From assembly GCA_963682175.1 (NCBI GenBank), contig OY821775.1:4340001-4404000 (forward strand): a stretch of DNA of 64,000 nucleotides, in the 5' to 3' direction. This DNA is from Triglochin maritima. Its lineage: Eukaryota; Streptophyta; Magnoliopsida; Alismatales; Juncaginaceae. The notes below the pieces were generated by a model. That model saw only the letters and a program-made list of their open reading frames with translations. It made no database searches and was not told the DNA's origin. The translations under genes were made by a program, and so were the position numbers. Positions 41,625-56,975 of the stretch are shown in pieces. The first letter of the stretch is position 1; each line of letters starts with the position of its first letter.

Positions 41625-42500
41625 TGTTGGAGTATGTCATGGTATCCACTTTTGAAAGGGATCCCGTACATCTGTAAATTGCTATCTAGTCGAAGATGTG
41701 ACATAAAAAGGAAATGTAGGTTGAATCTACACTCCACCGATTGACCGGTTTGGAAATCAGTCGATCGATTTGAGGTCTGGAATTTTAGTTAAGGAAAGTG
41801 GTCGGTCGGTTTCCAGAAGCGATCATACTCTTATGACTACTTGTTGGTGAAGTACATTTCCTATTTAGACGAAATCTTGAAGATTTGATCCCAACAACTT
41901 CAAAATTCCTAAGCGCTTCGAATTTGGAAGATTTGAATTTGGCAAGTCCGAATCTGACAAGAATCAGGAGATTTCCTTGTGTTTGAGTTTATAAATAGGA
42001 ATCAATTTCTAGGGTTTCATGTGTCCACTTGTGCCCATAAGATGTGCCGAAAGGAGGTTGCATAAGGGTGTGCCTCGAAAGGGGTACACAAGGATGCCAA
42101 AAGGAAGCTTAGAGTGATGTAACATGAGTGCTAAAGTTTATCCACGTAGAGTTGGTGAGAGTTTTTTTTTTTGATGGTCGGAAAACTTACTGCCTTTTGG
42201 ACGTCGGTCATACTACAAATCTGGAACTGTTCAGTCGTTTTCACCGAAACGTTTGACATATGGAATTGAGAGTTCGAATATGTGTCAATTTTTCAACGCA
42301 GCCCCCTAACCACCCCACTACGCCCCGACGGGACTGAGTTGGTGAGAGTTAGAAAAGTTGACGGTAAGGAACTGGTGTAAACTATATTCTTCCGAGAGAG
42401 CGAGAAGAAGTGATGTCCGAGAAATCAAGACTTTATTTTTTTGAGAGTGAGAAGAGTTGATAGTAACGAACAACTGTAGACTCTAATATTCTATCAATAA
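41625..42500 (+). mobile_element. Probable decayed LTR fragment
   Basis: Starts TGTTGGAGTATG, has a TATA box (TTTATAAATAGG near 41988) followed by a leader-like stretch, and an AATAAAG near 42497. This looks like U3-R of an LTR. I found neither a partner LTR nor a 5-bp target duplication, so the limits are uncertain. It carries a SINE insertion. Confidence 0.4.
42164..42335 (-). mobile_element. tRNA-derived SINE with poly(A) tail and 15-bp target duplication
   Basis: GAGTTGGTGAGAGTT flanks it at 42149-42163 and 42336-42350. On the minus strand the 172-bp insert starts AGTCCCGTCGGGGCG, has a polymerase III box B-like ATTCGAACTC (complement of 42270-42279) and a box A-like GGCGTAGTGGGG upstream, and ends in an A run. 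These are the parts of a plant SINE. It is nested in the LTR-like relic. Confidence 0.82.
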
Positions 42501-43726
42501 AGTATGTAGGTGCTTGTCGGGTAATGTTTTTCTCCCTGATTGTAAGGTTTTTTACATTATATCATTGTGTTTACATGTTGTATGTTTTTCTCTATTGTGT
42601 ATGTTTTCAGGACTTATTTTTTATCCATGCAACAGATATTCCTACGAAGGCATCGGTCGAATCCCAAAAATTTCAAGCTTCAAAACTCACAAACAACAAT
42701 ATTATATTACTTTTATGTTGGTAATGAGAAGGTAGGAAGAAGGCAATAAGATCGAAGAGGATGAATGAGACCTTTGGTTACAACTTACAACACATCAAAA
42801 AACTCACGTTATTAAAGGAAGATAATGACAAAGTTTTGTAAGGGAGGAAGAGGCCATTGTCCTCTTGCCTGCCCAACCACATTAAAATATTTCTAACTAG
42901 ACTAGAGAGAGAAAACTAAGAATTAAATAAAGTTTCTTTTGCTAGTAATTAATAGGATCCATCGATCCTTGTAAGTTAGACGGTAGACCCATATCTCCGT
43001 GACCACAACCATATATGATCTCTCCATGCAAAAATTCACAAGGCACCACCAACTATAGATTAATTTCCAAGATATGGCTTTGTCATTTTCTTTGCAAATT
43101 TGTCTCTGGGCTTTGCATTTTAACGTTCAAATTGAACATCATGTGATCTCTTGACCTCTGTGTGACTGTGTGTGTGTGTTGTAAAGTTTAGAGATATGTT
43201 GATGGAGGAAATATTAATTGATATTAATCAAATTGCTAATTGATATTAATCAAATCGTTATCTAAAACCACTCTTGATAAATAGAATTTAAAAGGAAGAT
43301 CTATTCTCTTAAGATAGTCAAGATTAATGATTGAATCTTAATAGTCTCACTCTAATGTTTGGGGGCTTGGATTTAAAATGGAGTGGGGTTAGTGAGGTAG
43401 ATAAAATCAAAAAGTAAATTAATAAATAAAATTTTAAGTCTACCCAGTACTCACCTTGATATCCATGTAATTTACCAGAGTCGAAGTTAGTTTTACTGAC
43501 CAAACGGTTTAGGCACAAACCGAGTTATTTATGGTTGGTGATTGTCATGAAAAGCAATTTACAGACGTATGACAAGTACTTTTTGCGAACATACAGCTGA
43601 AAGAAGATTTAGATAAGTTTTTATAATAAAAAAAGGGGGATTTAGATAAGTTATTTTCCGCTTGCCGAAAAAATCGCAACCACTATTCCTTGAATCAAAT
43701 AAAAATATATTAAGAAAAAAAACGTC

Positions 43727-43748
43727 AGCTTTTCTTTAAAGAAAAGCT
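43727..43748. promoter_or_regulatory. Perfect 22-bp palindrome upstream of the GATA gene
   Basis: AGCTTTTCTTT followed by its exact reverse complement, AAAGAAAAGCT. It lies 465 bp before the GATA start codon. It contains an AAAG core in each half, the word bound by Dof factors; a function is inference. Confidence 0.4.
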
Positions 43749-44115
43749 TATCGGAATTAAGCTCCATTGTGGAGATTCAATTCCTTTTCAAGGTATAATG
43801 AAAAAGGATATATTGAGTTCATTGCTATATATGTTAGAACTATGCATAACTAATGACACTTCTCTAACTAAAAATCTTCAAATCATCAACTCTAACTTGA
43901 CTAAAATAAAATTGATCTTAGTTACTCCAAGATATAAAAAATTACCAACTTAATTAAACTTAAGTTACATCTTCATTTCCTTTTCCATCTACGTACGTGG
44001 GCCATTTGTTGCGTCCCTGCATGCACACAAACCCAAGGAAACACATGGTGGAAACTCATACAAATGTCCCCCAACCTCATTTTCTTCCATTTTCATCCAC
44101 CTCATGTTTCTTGTG

Positions 44116-44122
44116 TATATAA
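44116..44122 (+). promoter_or_regulatory. TATA box of the GATA gene
   Basis: TATATAA in CTTGTGTATATAATTAAC, about 95 bp before the ATG, followed by a CT-rich leader. Confidence 0.5.
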
Positions 44123-44212
44123 TTAACTAGACTTGAAGTTCTAGTGTAGTCTATTTCTCTCCACTCCTAGATCTTACCATCAATTCCTTCCTCTCTAACT
44201 TTCTCTCCACCA

Positions 44213-45875
44213 ATGCCTCCAATACTCAACAATGATCAATACACCTCCCTCATACCTATGGAGGGAAAACAACAAGATGAGAAGCCTCATCTCATACCTT
44301 TCTTCCCAACATATCACACATCAAATGGAGAAGCAACCAATCAAAAGCACTATCTTCCACAGAAGGTACACAAATTTACTAACATTAATTCACAATGTTA
44401 TTTTCGTGTGTTAATTAAACTGATTCCCATCATAGAGGATTAGCATCATATCTAATTTATAATTATAGTCTAGTGCTTTATTGTTGCAATTACCAATATC
44501 TTTTTGATCACTTAAGATGGTTGATGCCCTAATTAATTTGCAAAGTTTATTATTATTATTATTATTATTATTAAATTTTCTTGTGTATTATTTGGGTCTA
44601 GGCCGTTGACGAGAACAACCATTCTAATGGGTCAAGTGCTCCTATTTCTTTTCAATTCATGCCGATATCGGACGATCATAGTAAAAACTATGTAAGCAAA
44701 AGAGTCGTGTGGATGTCATCAAAGATGAGACTTATGAGGAAGATGATGAGTTCATGTCCACAACAACAAGAAGCAACAGGAGAAAGTAGTAGTAGCAATT
44801 ATAATAACTGTTCTATTAATGGTAACACTATTAGGGTTTGCTCAGATTGCAACACAACAAAGACGCCTCTGTGGAGAAGTGGCCCTCAAGGTCCCAAGGT
44901 ATTTATATATGTCTGATGTTACACATAAACGTTTATTATTATTATTATCATGATTCATATGTAAATCATATCACACCGATCCTTCTATATAAAAAGAAGG
45001 CAAGTTAATTAATTTGTTTAATAGTTCACAAGGTCATATTAATAAAGTACTATATATATCAAGACTAAATTCAAACTAATTTCAATAAAAATCTAACTTA
45101 ATTAAGTTTGTAGTTTGTCTCCTAGGAAAATATAAGATTCTACATTGATGTACGGAGTTAGGATTATTATGTCGTTGTTATATGGATTTCTATTCAAAGT
45201 TGTTTTAACGTACTATAGTAAATATGTCCATTTTTTCCTGATCAGAAAGATTAGCCTAACAACGTTCCTTGTATGATAGTGAGCATTTTATGGTTAGATT
45301 ACATATGGCCGGTCGTCTGTCATTTATAAGTTGTTCTTAATCAGCAGACTCCATAAATCTATGATGCACTTGATCAAGTTTCCCATGAAACAACCTAGGG
45401 ATCGATGAGTTATATATATTAATGTAACGTACGTACGTTTGTTATATTACATAAATATATGATCTAATTAATTACCTAATGTTCTTGTCAAGATTAATCA
45501 TCTTGGTTAAGAGTTAAAAAGATTGGTGTTGTTCTTTGCACGACGCAGTCCCTTTGCAATGCTTGTGGGATAAGGCAAAGAAAGGCGAGAAAAGCCATGG
45601 CGGCCGCAAAAATTGCTACAATTCCTGATCAGCTTAACTCCGGCAACCCGCCGGCGAAGGCATGCAAACAGAAGGTATGGAGTTTCAATGGCTCCACCGT
45701 GACCACTGTAGTCCCCTTTAAGAAGAGATACAAAATGGAGCAATCAGAAAAGAAGATTGGTTTGGAAGATTTTGGAATAAATTTGAACAAGATTTCAGAT
45801 TTCCACCACCCACAAGATGAGAAAGAAGCTGCCATATTGTTAATGGCTCTATCCTGTGATCTTATGTGTAGTTGA
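44213..45875 (+). CDS. B-class GATA transcription factor with LLM domain (GNC/GNL type)
   Basis: Exons 44213-44365, 44602-44898, 45549-45875; 258 residues, all GT-AG and in phase 0. One type IV zinc finger, C-X2-C-X18-C-X2-C (CSDCNTTKTPLWRSGPQGPK then SLCNACGIRQRKARKAMAAA); the second intron splits it after GPQGPK, as in plant B-GATAs. The C-terminus EKEAAILLMALSCDLMCS contains the LLM motif of GNC and GNL/CGA1 relatives, regulators of chloroplast development, greening and cytokinin or light response. The N-terminus is Gln/Ser/Asn-rich with no HAN motif. The protein acts in the nucleus at GATA motifs. Which paralogue it is cannot be settled here. Confidence 0.93.
44548..44573. repeat. (ATT)n microsatellite in GATA intron 1
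   Basis: About nine ATT units, 30 bp before the exon 2 acceptor. Confidence 0.85.
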
Positions 45876-48489
45876 GTGATTTTTCTCAATTTTACTTTAT
45901 CCACTGCAATTCGTCTAGCTGTTGGATGTTTAAGTGAGTATTTGTTGGTGTGATGATTATATGTTTTAACGATCGACCAAGTCTTAGATGCTTGAAATTT
46001 TTGTATTAAAACCCTTAGTAAATTATTGATATTGCTTATATAGGTTGATGTATTTGTTTTTATTTAAAAAAGTATTTGGATGGTCATCTGCTTCATGAGA
46101 TTTCATCGAAATTACGGTCATGAATATGGGACAAGAGTCGATTCAATCTAGCTTAGATATTCATGTTTATTTACTCAGGCCTATGTCACAAGTGTACTTT
46201 ATTGGTATTCTATATTGTCCTACTTGGTTGGGACCATGTATTGTAATCGTGAATGTTAATATTGATGAGGATCGAACCAGTAAATTATTGTAGGGCCTTA
46301 TGTTTTAAGTTTTGTTAACTCTTAGGATTTAACTTCCATGGAAATTGGGTTTACTATTACAACTTCTTCTGAGAATTGGAGTCTTTCATCTTAAGGTTTT
46401 AATAATCCTTATAGCAAAAATAAATAAATACAACAATCCTATTTATTGGTTCTGATCGTTCATGCCAATATATAAGCTTAAATTTAAGAGATTGGTTTAA
46501 CATAGGTTGATTTTCATTACATCAAATAGTTCTGCTTTGCTACTTCACTTGCCAGTCCTAAACGTTCATTTCAATGCACAACATTCACAACATAATGTTA
46601 AGATACACACTACCGTTGCTGAATTACAAAAATATACATACATGAATAAAAATAGAAAAATTAATTCAGGAACACACCTTCAGTAGTCACACGATATCAT
46701 CTTAATAATGCTCAGAAGCTGAAGTTTGTTTGAAGTGCACACATCTGTCATAGAAAAGACAATTGGTCTCATTTTTGGTTGGTTAAGAATTAGATCATTT
46801 ATGTGTGGCTCGTGATCGATTGCACGTAATAATTTCACATAAACGTTTTGTTTCAGATTGTCTTGTTCTTACTGTTCGGTACTGTAGTCTAACCAATCTG
46901 GGTCCACTGCGGGTTTTTTTGGTGAACTTGTTTTAAGAGTAATAATGTTGTCGCGAAAGAAACTGGTTTAGGCTTTTAAACTGACTATATTCAACTTCTA
47001 GGAGGTTTCATTGAAGCAGAGACATTTCAGCTTTAGATAAAGCATCGGATACACACACAATGACACAAGCAACTTCAAAATTTATGCAAACGTTGTCTTC
47101 ATTTTTGTTTTGGAAACCTCAAAAGTTACTGATATAAGATGTAAGTTCTTTATTTATTTATTTATCTACTCTATCCTACAACATTTTAAATCTCAAACAT
47201 GTGAGAATGAAGATATTGGTAAGAGATCTTCCAACTAAGCTAATGTTGATTGATATATTGAGTTCTTGTCCAAGTCGGTGCAAAAATTATTTGAAATGCA
47301 TGAATTTAATTCGGAAAGTAACTTTCACATCCATAACGAGAAATGCCTGAATTTCGATTCGAGAAGAGGTTTCAGAAGCCAATATAAACACGAGACATAC
47401 TTGAGTTTCACAAGTTCAATGGGTAAGAGTAACCTGCAGGCGAGTGTTGTTGCTGACAAACATTTGACAACATCGATGTTACCACCACATCCACATGTTA
47501 CATTGGAACATCAATCTTGTCGATCGCACAAATACCACATGAATATCGCAGCAACATATATCGTACTCTGATTTCAAAATAAAAACATATCGTACTCCTT
47601 TCTGTTGTTCGTGATTGCAATGCAGAACATGAGAACACATCTGCCTGTTGTCGGACCTCAGCTTCAATTCCAATTTCCAACTTAAGATCGTATGAGCATT
47701 AGCCACTAAAATCCAAACATGACAGCTCAAGTACAGTTCGATTGTGGGCTAGCATACAACACTTCCCAGTTGCCACAGGTAAATGTAAGTCACTTCCACA
47801 ACTTGCGACAGAAGAATTTAGTGTTCAATTATTTCCTTTCCTAAATTACTGTTAAATGTATCCAAAAAGACATCTTCACCTTCGGCAATGCAACAGCAGT
47901 CGAGCACATTTATCTACTTCTTGATTCTTGGGTACTTCCATCAAGGTGATATCATTAAACATTTAAATTTTACGATCGATAACACTAGCATACTCATCAA
48001 CCTGTATATTGAAAATGAATGAATTCAGAACAACAAAAGCCCACAACTTTGAGACCCACAAGCTCGAACGACATCCATGAATGATTCTGGAGCCTCAGGG
48101 ATGTTCAAGGAACACGTGGGTAAAAAGTGATTCAGTACTTCAAATTTTACGACATCTTGTATTAAAGAATGTTACCGACCACACATCGACTCAAATTCCT
48201 TCACAAATTCTTAAGCATATCTCAAAGCATTATGTCACATTCAGACCGTATCAACGAGATTAGTATCCATATCAATATAACTACAGTGAGGTAGCATCAC
48301 CGTATGTATAAGACATTTTTTCCGAGGTAGCATTTAGAGTTGCTTGGTGTTGGTCGAAGCAAATGAACATGAAAATTCTCTTTCTTTGTCTACTAAAACA
48401 CGTTCAATGGAAATTCAGCGAAGTAATAAAAAAAATCCTAATACCACATAGATTAACCAATTGAAGTTACAGCATTCTAAATATTTCAG
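45876..48489. other. Spacer between convergent GATA and RH20 genes
   Basis: The two genes converge here. AT-rich, with no recognisable exon chain or mobile element; open frames around 47266-47730 show no family resemblance. The 3' untranslated regions of both genes must lie at its ends. Confidence 0.55.
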
Positions 48490-52530
<4,041 letters not shown>

Positions 52531-53254
52531 CTCCGGAAGCGTTCGCAGCGGCGGCGGCGACGGACGGCGAGTGGAGAAGAAAAAGAAATGGTAGTGGAGA
52601 AGAGCGGCGGGGTTACTTACTCGGTTTCGTGGGAGACCCGATTGGTTATGTGTGCCTTGGGTTAATCGGGTGCTCCGATTGGAATGTTTTGGAGCCCCGG
52701 GTATACCGATTACCAAGGCTACTTTTTCTTCTTCCATACAAATGGTAATTCATTGGTGTGTTTTTTTCTCCGAAAAATGCAATATTTCATCTTGGTTGTT
52801 TTAAGTTTAAATCAACAAATCAATCTGATTTAGATGAACAAACATTCTGCTTGATTGAGATTAACATTTTTGCTTAGGTGTTGTTCTACGTTTATATCAA
52901 CAAACCAATCTAGTTTAGATAAACAACCGCTCTGCTTAGCTTAGTAAAGATTAGCATTTTGCGGTTTTCAAAATTATGAGATGTTATAATTCAGAAATTC
53001 ACAAAGAGGTCACAAGACGCAATATATTGTGTAAAATATAAACGATGTAGAAACTTTTTTTTTGATTTCTAAGACTAAAAAAATGCAGATAAGAGTGCAA
53101 TTAGTGTTGATGACAGATAGAGAAGTGAGCACGCATAGCTTCTAGCAAATCAAAGTGACCAATTTGCAAGAAAACACCATGTGTGCTCACTCTCTTCTGT
53201 CACCTTCATTACACCCCAACTTGTACTTTTCAAAATTAACAACCTCGTTAACCT

Positions 53255-53298
53255 CTATATATATATGTATATGTATACATATATGTATATGTATGTAT

Positions 53299-53342
<44 letters not shown>
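53255..53342. repeat. TA/TG compound microsatellite
   Basis: About 88 bp of TATATA broken by TATGTA units. Confidence 0.9.
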
Positions 53343-53345
<3 letters not shown>

Positions 53346-54283
53346 CTTAGAGAGGAAACCTACTTGCACCATAAACCACTTAAAAAACTACTGAGATTAG
53401 CTGTTGCAAGTAGTATGATTAGCATCACGAGCTATATATAGGAGTGGGAAAATACATTACTTACTCCAATTAGATTACTTAATTCTCCACTGCTTATTTT
53501 TTAATGCACAATTACCTCCATTTCTATTCTGATGCCTTTCCACAAACCATTAAAAAACATCGATATACTTAAGACATATAATGCTAGCACAAATCTTATG
53601 CTCCTTTTTTTATGTTTGTTTACAATTATAAGCGCAGTCAAACCTCTCTTCCGTCAATCGGCCGTTACATGCATGCATTTTGTGAACATCCAATTCGGAA
53701 ATATCAAACCTAGAAGAGTATGATATGATGCGTGGGATGTTTCAAGTTCAGTGTTCTCAAACTAATACAAACCAGTTGATTTGCAAGAAAAATTCTTTCA
53801 ACCATCAACTGACAAAACCAAATAGAATGGTCATGAGTGCTCTTATGAATGTTTGAAATCTCTTTATAGACGCAAACAATCGTTTTTGCTACCCAAAATT
53901 AGTTTACTTATGTAGCATATATATGTCTACAATTAAGTATAGATTCCACGAGACGTGATTTTCATCTGTATATAAATTCCATGAGAAAAACTAGACTCGA
54001 TATTTTCCCCCTTCATAGAGTGCGTTTAGAGAAAAGTCAGAAGGTGAATATATTCGAAAGATCTGACGTGATCAGCCAAAAGCCGATATCCGTGATATTC
54101 TGATATCTTAATTGAATTAATTTGCCAAAGTCAGCATAATCCATAGTATAAAGGATTGTGTCGTTGCACTGATATTCAAAGAGAATAAGCATATGGGAAA
54201 ATGAAAAAACAAACTTAAGCTTCCACTTCAGAAAAGGATTCAGATTTGTCTCTCCATCATATTTTATTTTGGCAACTTAACAT

Positions 54284-54411
54284 CCGGAATTTTTTATTTT
54301 CATAAAAATTTAATACAAAATTAAATATTTAGGTAGATGAGGGAAAATTTTCGAGATATACTTCCCTCGGCCTTTAATTTTGTATTAATTTTTTATTAAT
54401 AAAAATTCCGG
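54284..54411. mobile_element. MITE, 128 bp, nearly all inverted repeat
   Basis: Starts CCGGAATTTTTTATTTTCAT and ends with the near complement ATTAATAAAAATTCCGG; arms of about 45 bp share AATACAAAATTAAA. Flanks read CTTAACAT and TTTAACAT, an 8-bp duplication with one mismatch, which suggests a hAT type. A 9-bp reading, TTAACATCC, is also possible. Confidence 0.65.
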
Positions 54412-55305
54412 TTTAACATCCTCTTGTGAAAAAATCGTATAATATACTCCCGTCATAAAAAAATCCAAAAAGATTATATATTTTATTTAATGGGGTTATT
54501 TGCACGGATAACTTCTCAGATGCAGTGGTCGCGACAGTGTCATGTTCTACATTGGCACACTCTGACTAGTACAATCTCAATTGTCAAGGTTCGGCAAGGC
54601 GGTGTATGACAATTTAATGAAGGTAACTATGATCGTTGGTAGATCGAGTCATAGGGTTGCCGAAAATATTGTAATTTAAAAGATATGTAACTGAGATTCA
54701 ATTTATGATCCTAACTAATCTAAGACTAAGAGCTACTAACTTCAATTAGTTAAAATAACAAAGTATTATCAATGTATTTCAACCAATCACACCATTGCAT
54801 TCGTACATAAGAATATGGCTATAACCAAGTTGGTTATGGGGCTGGTATGGACCCGACTAAATAAACAAGTACGGGTATATACCTATCCCATAAAAGTTGC
54901 CTCCAACCCATGCCCATACCTGATGGACCCACCTAATAATCGGGTGTGGAGTCGGTAAGTGGGTATGTATAATGACACAAACTATAAGAAAAATAAAATC
55001 GTAGATAATTCACATATAACAACAATTACCAAAAATTGATACCTAAAATGGTACAAACCTATAACTTCAAGTTTATACACCAACAAACAACATAAGAAGT
55101 ACATAAGAACACACAAACATGAAGATATGGAATTGTTTTATTTATGCAAGTGACAATCTTTTAGTTAAAACATCCTACTTATCTCTCTCACGCACATATG
55201 TATAGGGATCATCTAGTAAGAACCATACAATTTGGTTCTGACTGTGAGAATCAATTAAATCTCCTCTAATTCAAATATTATATATGAACTTTTAACAATT
55301 TAAAT

Positions 55306-56085
55306 CAATGTTTTAAAAACCAAACCGAAGAGTGAACCGAAAACATCTCGGTTTCGTTCAAAGTGGTCGAACCGATGGTTCAACCTGGTCCAACCGATGA
55401 TGACGTCAGCATGACATCAGCATTTTGTGAACCGAGGGTTGAACCGAACCGACTCCGTAGCGGCGGTCCAACCAACAGTCCGACCGATTGAACCGATTTT
55501 TCCTATTATTTTTTAACATAATAAGTAATAACCAAGTACCTAAACTATGAATAATTCAACAAAAATTATCCATTTGTAAAATAACTTAATCAAAATCAGT
55601 AAAAAAATGAACAAACATGTAACTAAGTAATATTAGTCTTTCTTCTAACAAATGAACAAACATTTACTTCAACATCTAAAGCAGTAGGGGTGGTAGATTG
55701 TCCTAGAGATCCGCCGGTCTGCCGGCCTTGGTGGAGATCGCGAGCGGTGGCGGTGCGATGAGGGGTGGACCGGTGGAGATCGCGAGGGTGAAGGTGTGGT
55801 GAGGGGTTGGGGAAGGAGTAGTAAAAAGTAAAAATCTTAGAATTTGGGTCAAAATTGAACAAAAAATCAAACAATAAAAACAAAATTCTGTTTAAATTGA
55901 AAAAACCGGTTTTTTCGGTTCGACCAAACCGAAAAAACCGATCGGTTCAATCGGTTTTTTCGGTTTTTTTCGGTTCGCTCCGGTTCACGAGAGAAACCGG
56001 TTTTTTGACCGAACCGACCGGTTTGCTACCGGTTCACGGTCCAACCCGGTCCGACCGCCGGTTCGGTCCGGTTTTTAAAACAGAG
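55306..56085. mobile_element. hAT-like non-autonomous element with CCGGTT-rich ends
   Basis: An 8-bp duplication ATTTAAAT flanks it (55298-55305 and 56086-56093). The ends are CAATGTTTTAAAAACC and, on the other strand, CTCTGTTTTAAAAACC. Inside, GAACCG and CGGTTC words are dense in both arms. The middle is AT-rich with no transposase. The 8-bp duplication suggests hAT; the class is inference. Confidence 0.75.
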
Positions 56086-56975
56086 ATTTAAATAGTATGT
56101 CAGTATGTGCATCTTTTCGACTCAATCCACAAAGTTGGATTCTTAATGTATTATCCATGAAAAAAGAAGTCATTTAATAAATCATTTTTATGATCACATT
56201 AGTCATTTTGCATTTTGTTGAATAAAGAAAGTTAATGGAAACTATGACTAAATTGATCGAATCTGTGAACTAATTTTTGGTGTTGTGCACTTGTGCCGCG
56301 AAGTTGACTTGTTGAAATAATTATGTACGTGATTAAGCAAGGAATTGAATATATTGATTTTAGCAAGATTTTAGATAATATTAAAAATAATTGACACCAT
56401 ACTAAATCTCTACTTCCACAACATGATTAATTGATTGCAGTCAACGGTCATGATTCCCTCAGCAACACATCTCCTCATCATTGCTCCATCCCAATCGGCA
56501 AAGCAAGTAGAAACTTTTCACAAATTCCCCCAAACAATGTTTTATCTACACAGGAAAATCAACTGGTTCTCATGGTAAGAACCAAAATATATGGTTTTCA
56601 ATGGATAATATTAATATATTATATAAGGTTACGCGTAAAAATCATACTTGTACACAACCCACTTAAATATTATTTTTTATATTCATAGGTTCTCAATGAT
56701 TTTTTTTAATTGGGTATATATTTTTTATATTCAAACCCAAACCCAAACCCAACGAGACATGTAATTAGGTAAACTTTATCATATATTAGAAAAACCCGAA
56801 AGCCAACGCGGATAAAACCCTGATCCGGAAAGAAACCCACGAAACCGCACAGCACAAGATCCGGCCCAGTGAGAACAACATCTCCATCCCAACCCAAACG
56901 GATCCGAACACCCGTACCCGATAAGAAAACCTTCCATCCCCTCCACTCTCCCAGATCTAAACCACCACCATCGCC

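Larger units (their letters stand above)
39604..44212. other. Intergenic spacer with repeats, no gene recognised
   Basis: Holds TA microsatellites (about 40890-40921, 40981-40998, 41175-41211), an inverted copy of dispersed repeat A, an LTR-like relic with a nested SINE, and a perfect palindrome upstream of the GATA gene. I see no exon chain on either strand. Confidence 0.55.
52531..56975. other. Spacer between divergent RH20 and COG8 genes
   Basis: The two start codons face away from each other across 4.4 kb. It holds a diverged direct duplication of about 85 bp (52797-52871 and 52884-52965, sharing ATCAACAAA(C/T)CAATCT), a TA/TG microsatellite, a MITE with an inverted-repeat structure, a hAT-like element, and decayed words near 54840-55000 and 56560-56700. 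No gene is seen. Confidence 0.55.

Noticed and set aside
47266..47730. Open frames downstream of the GATA gene
   Set aside because: Lack an ATG at a sensible place, no recognisable domain, AT-rich spacer composition.
53155..53441. Frames with Tyr/Ile repeats
   Set aside because: Translation of a TA/TG microsatellite.
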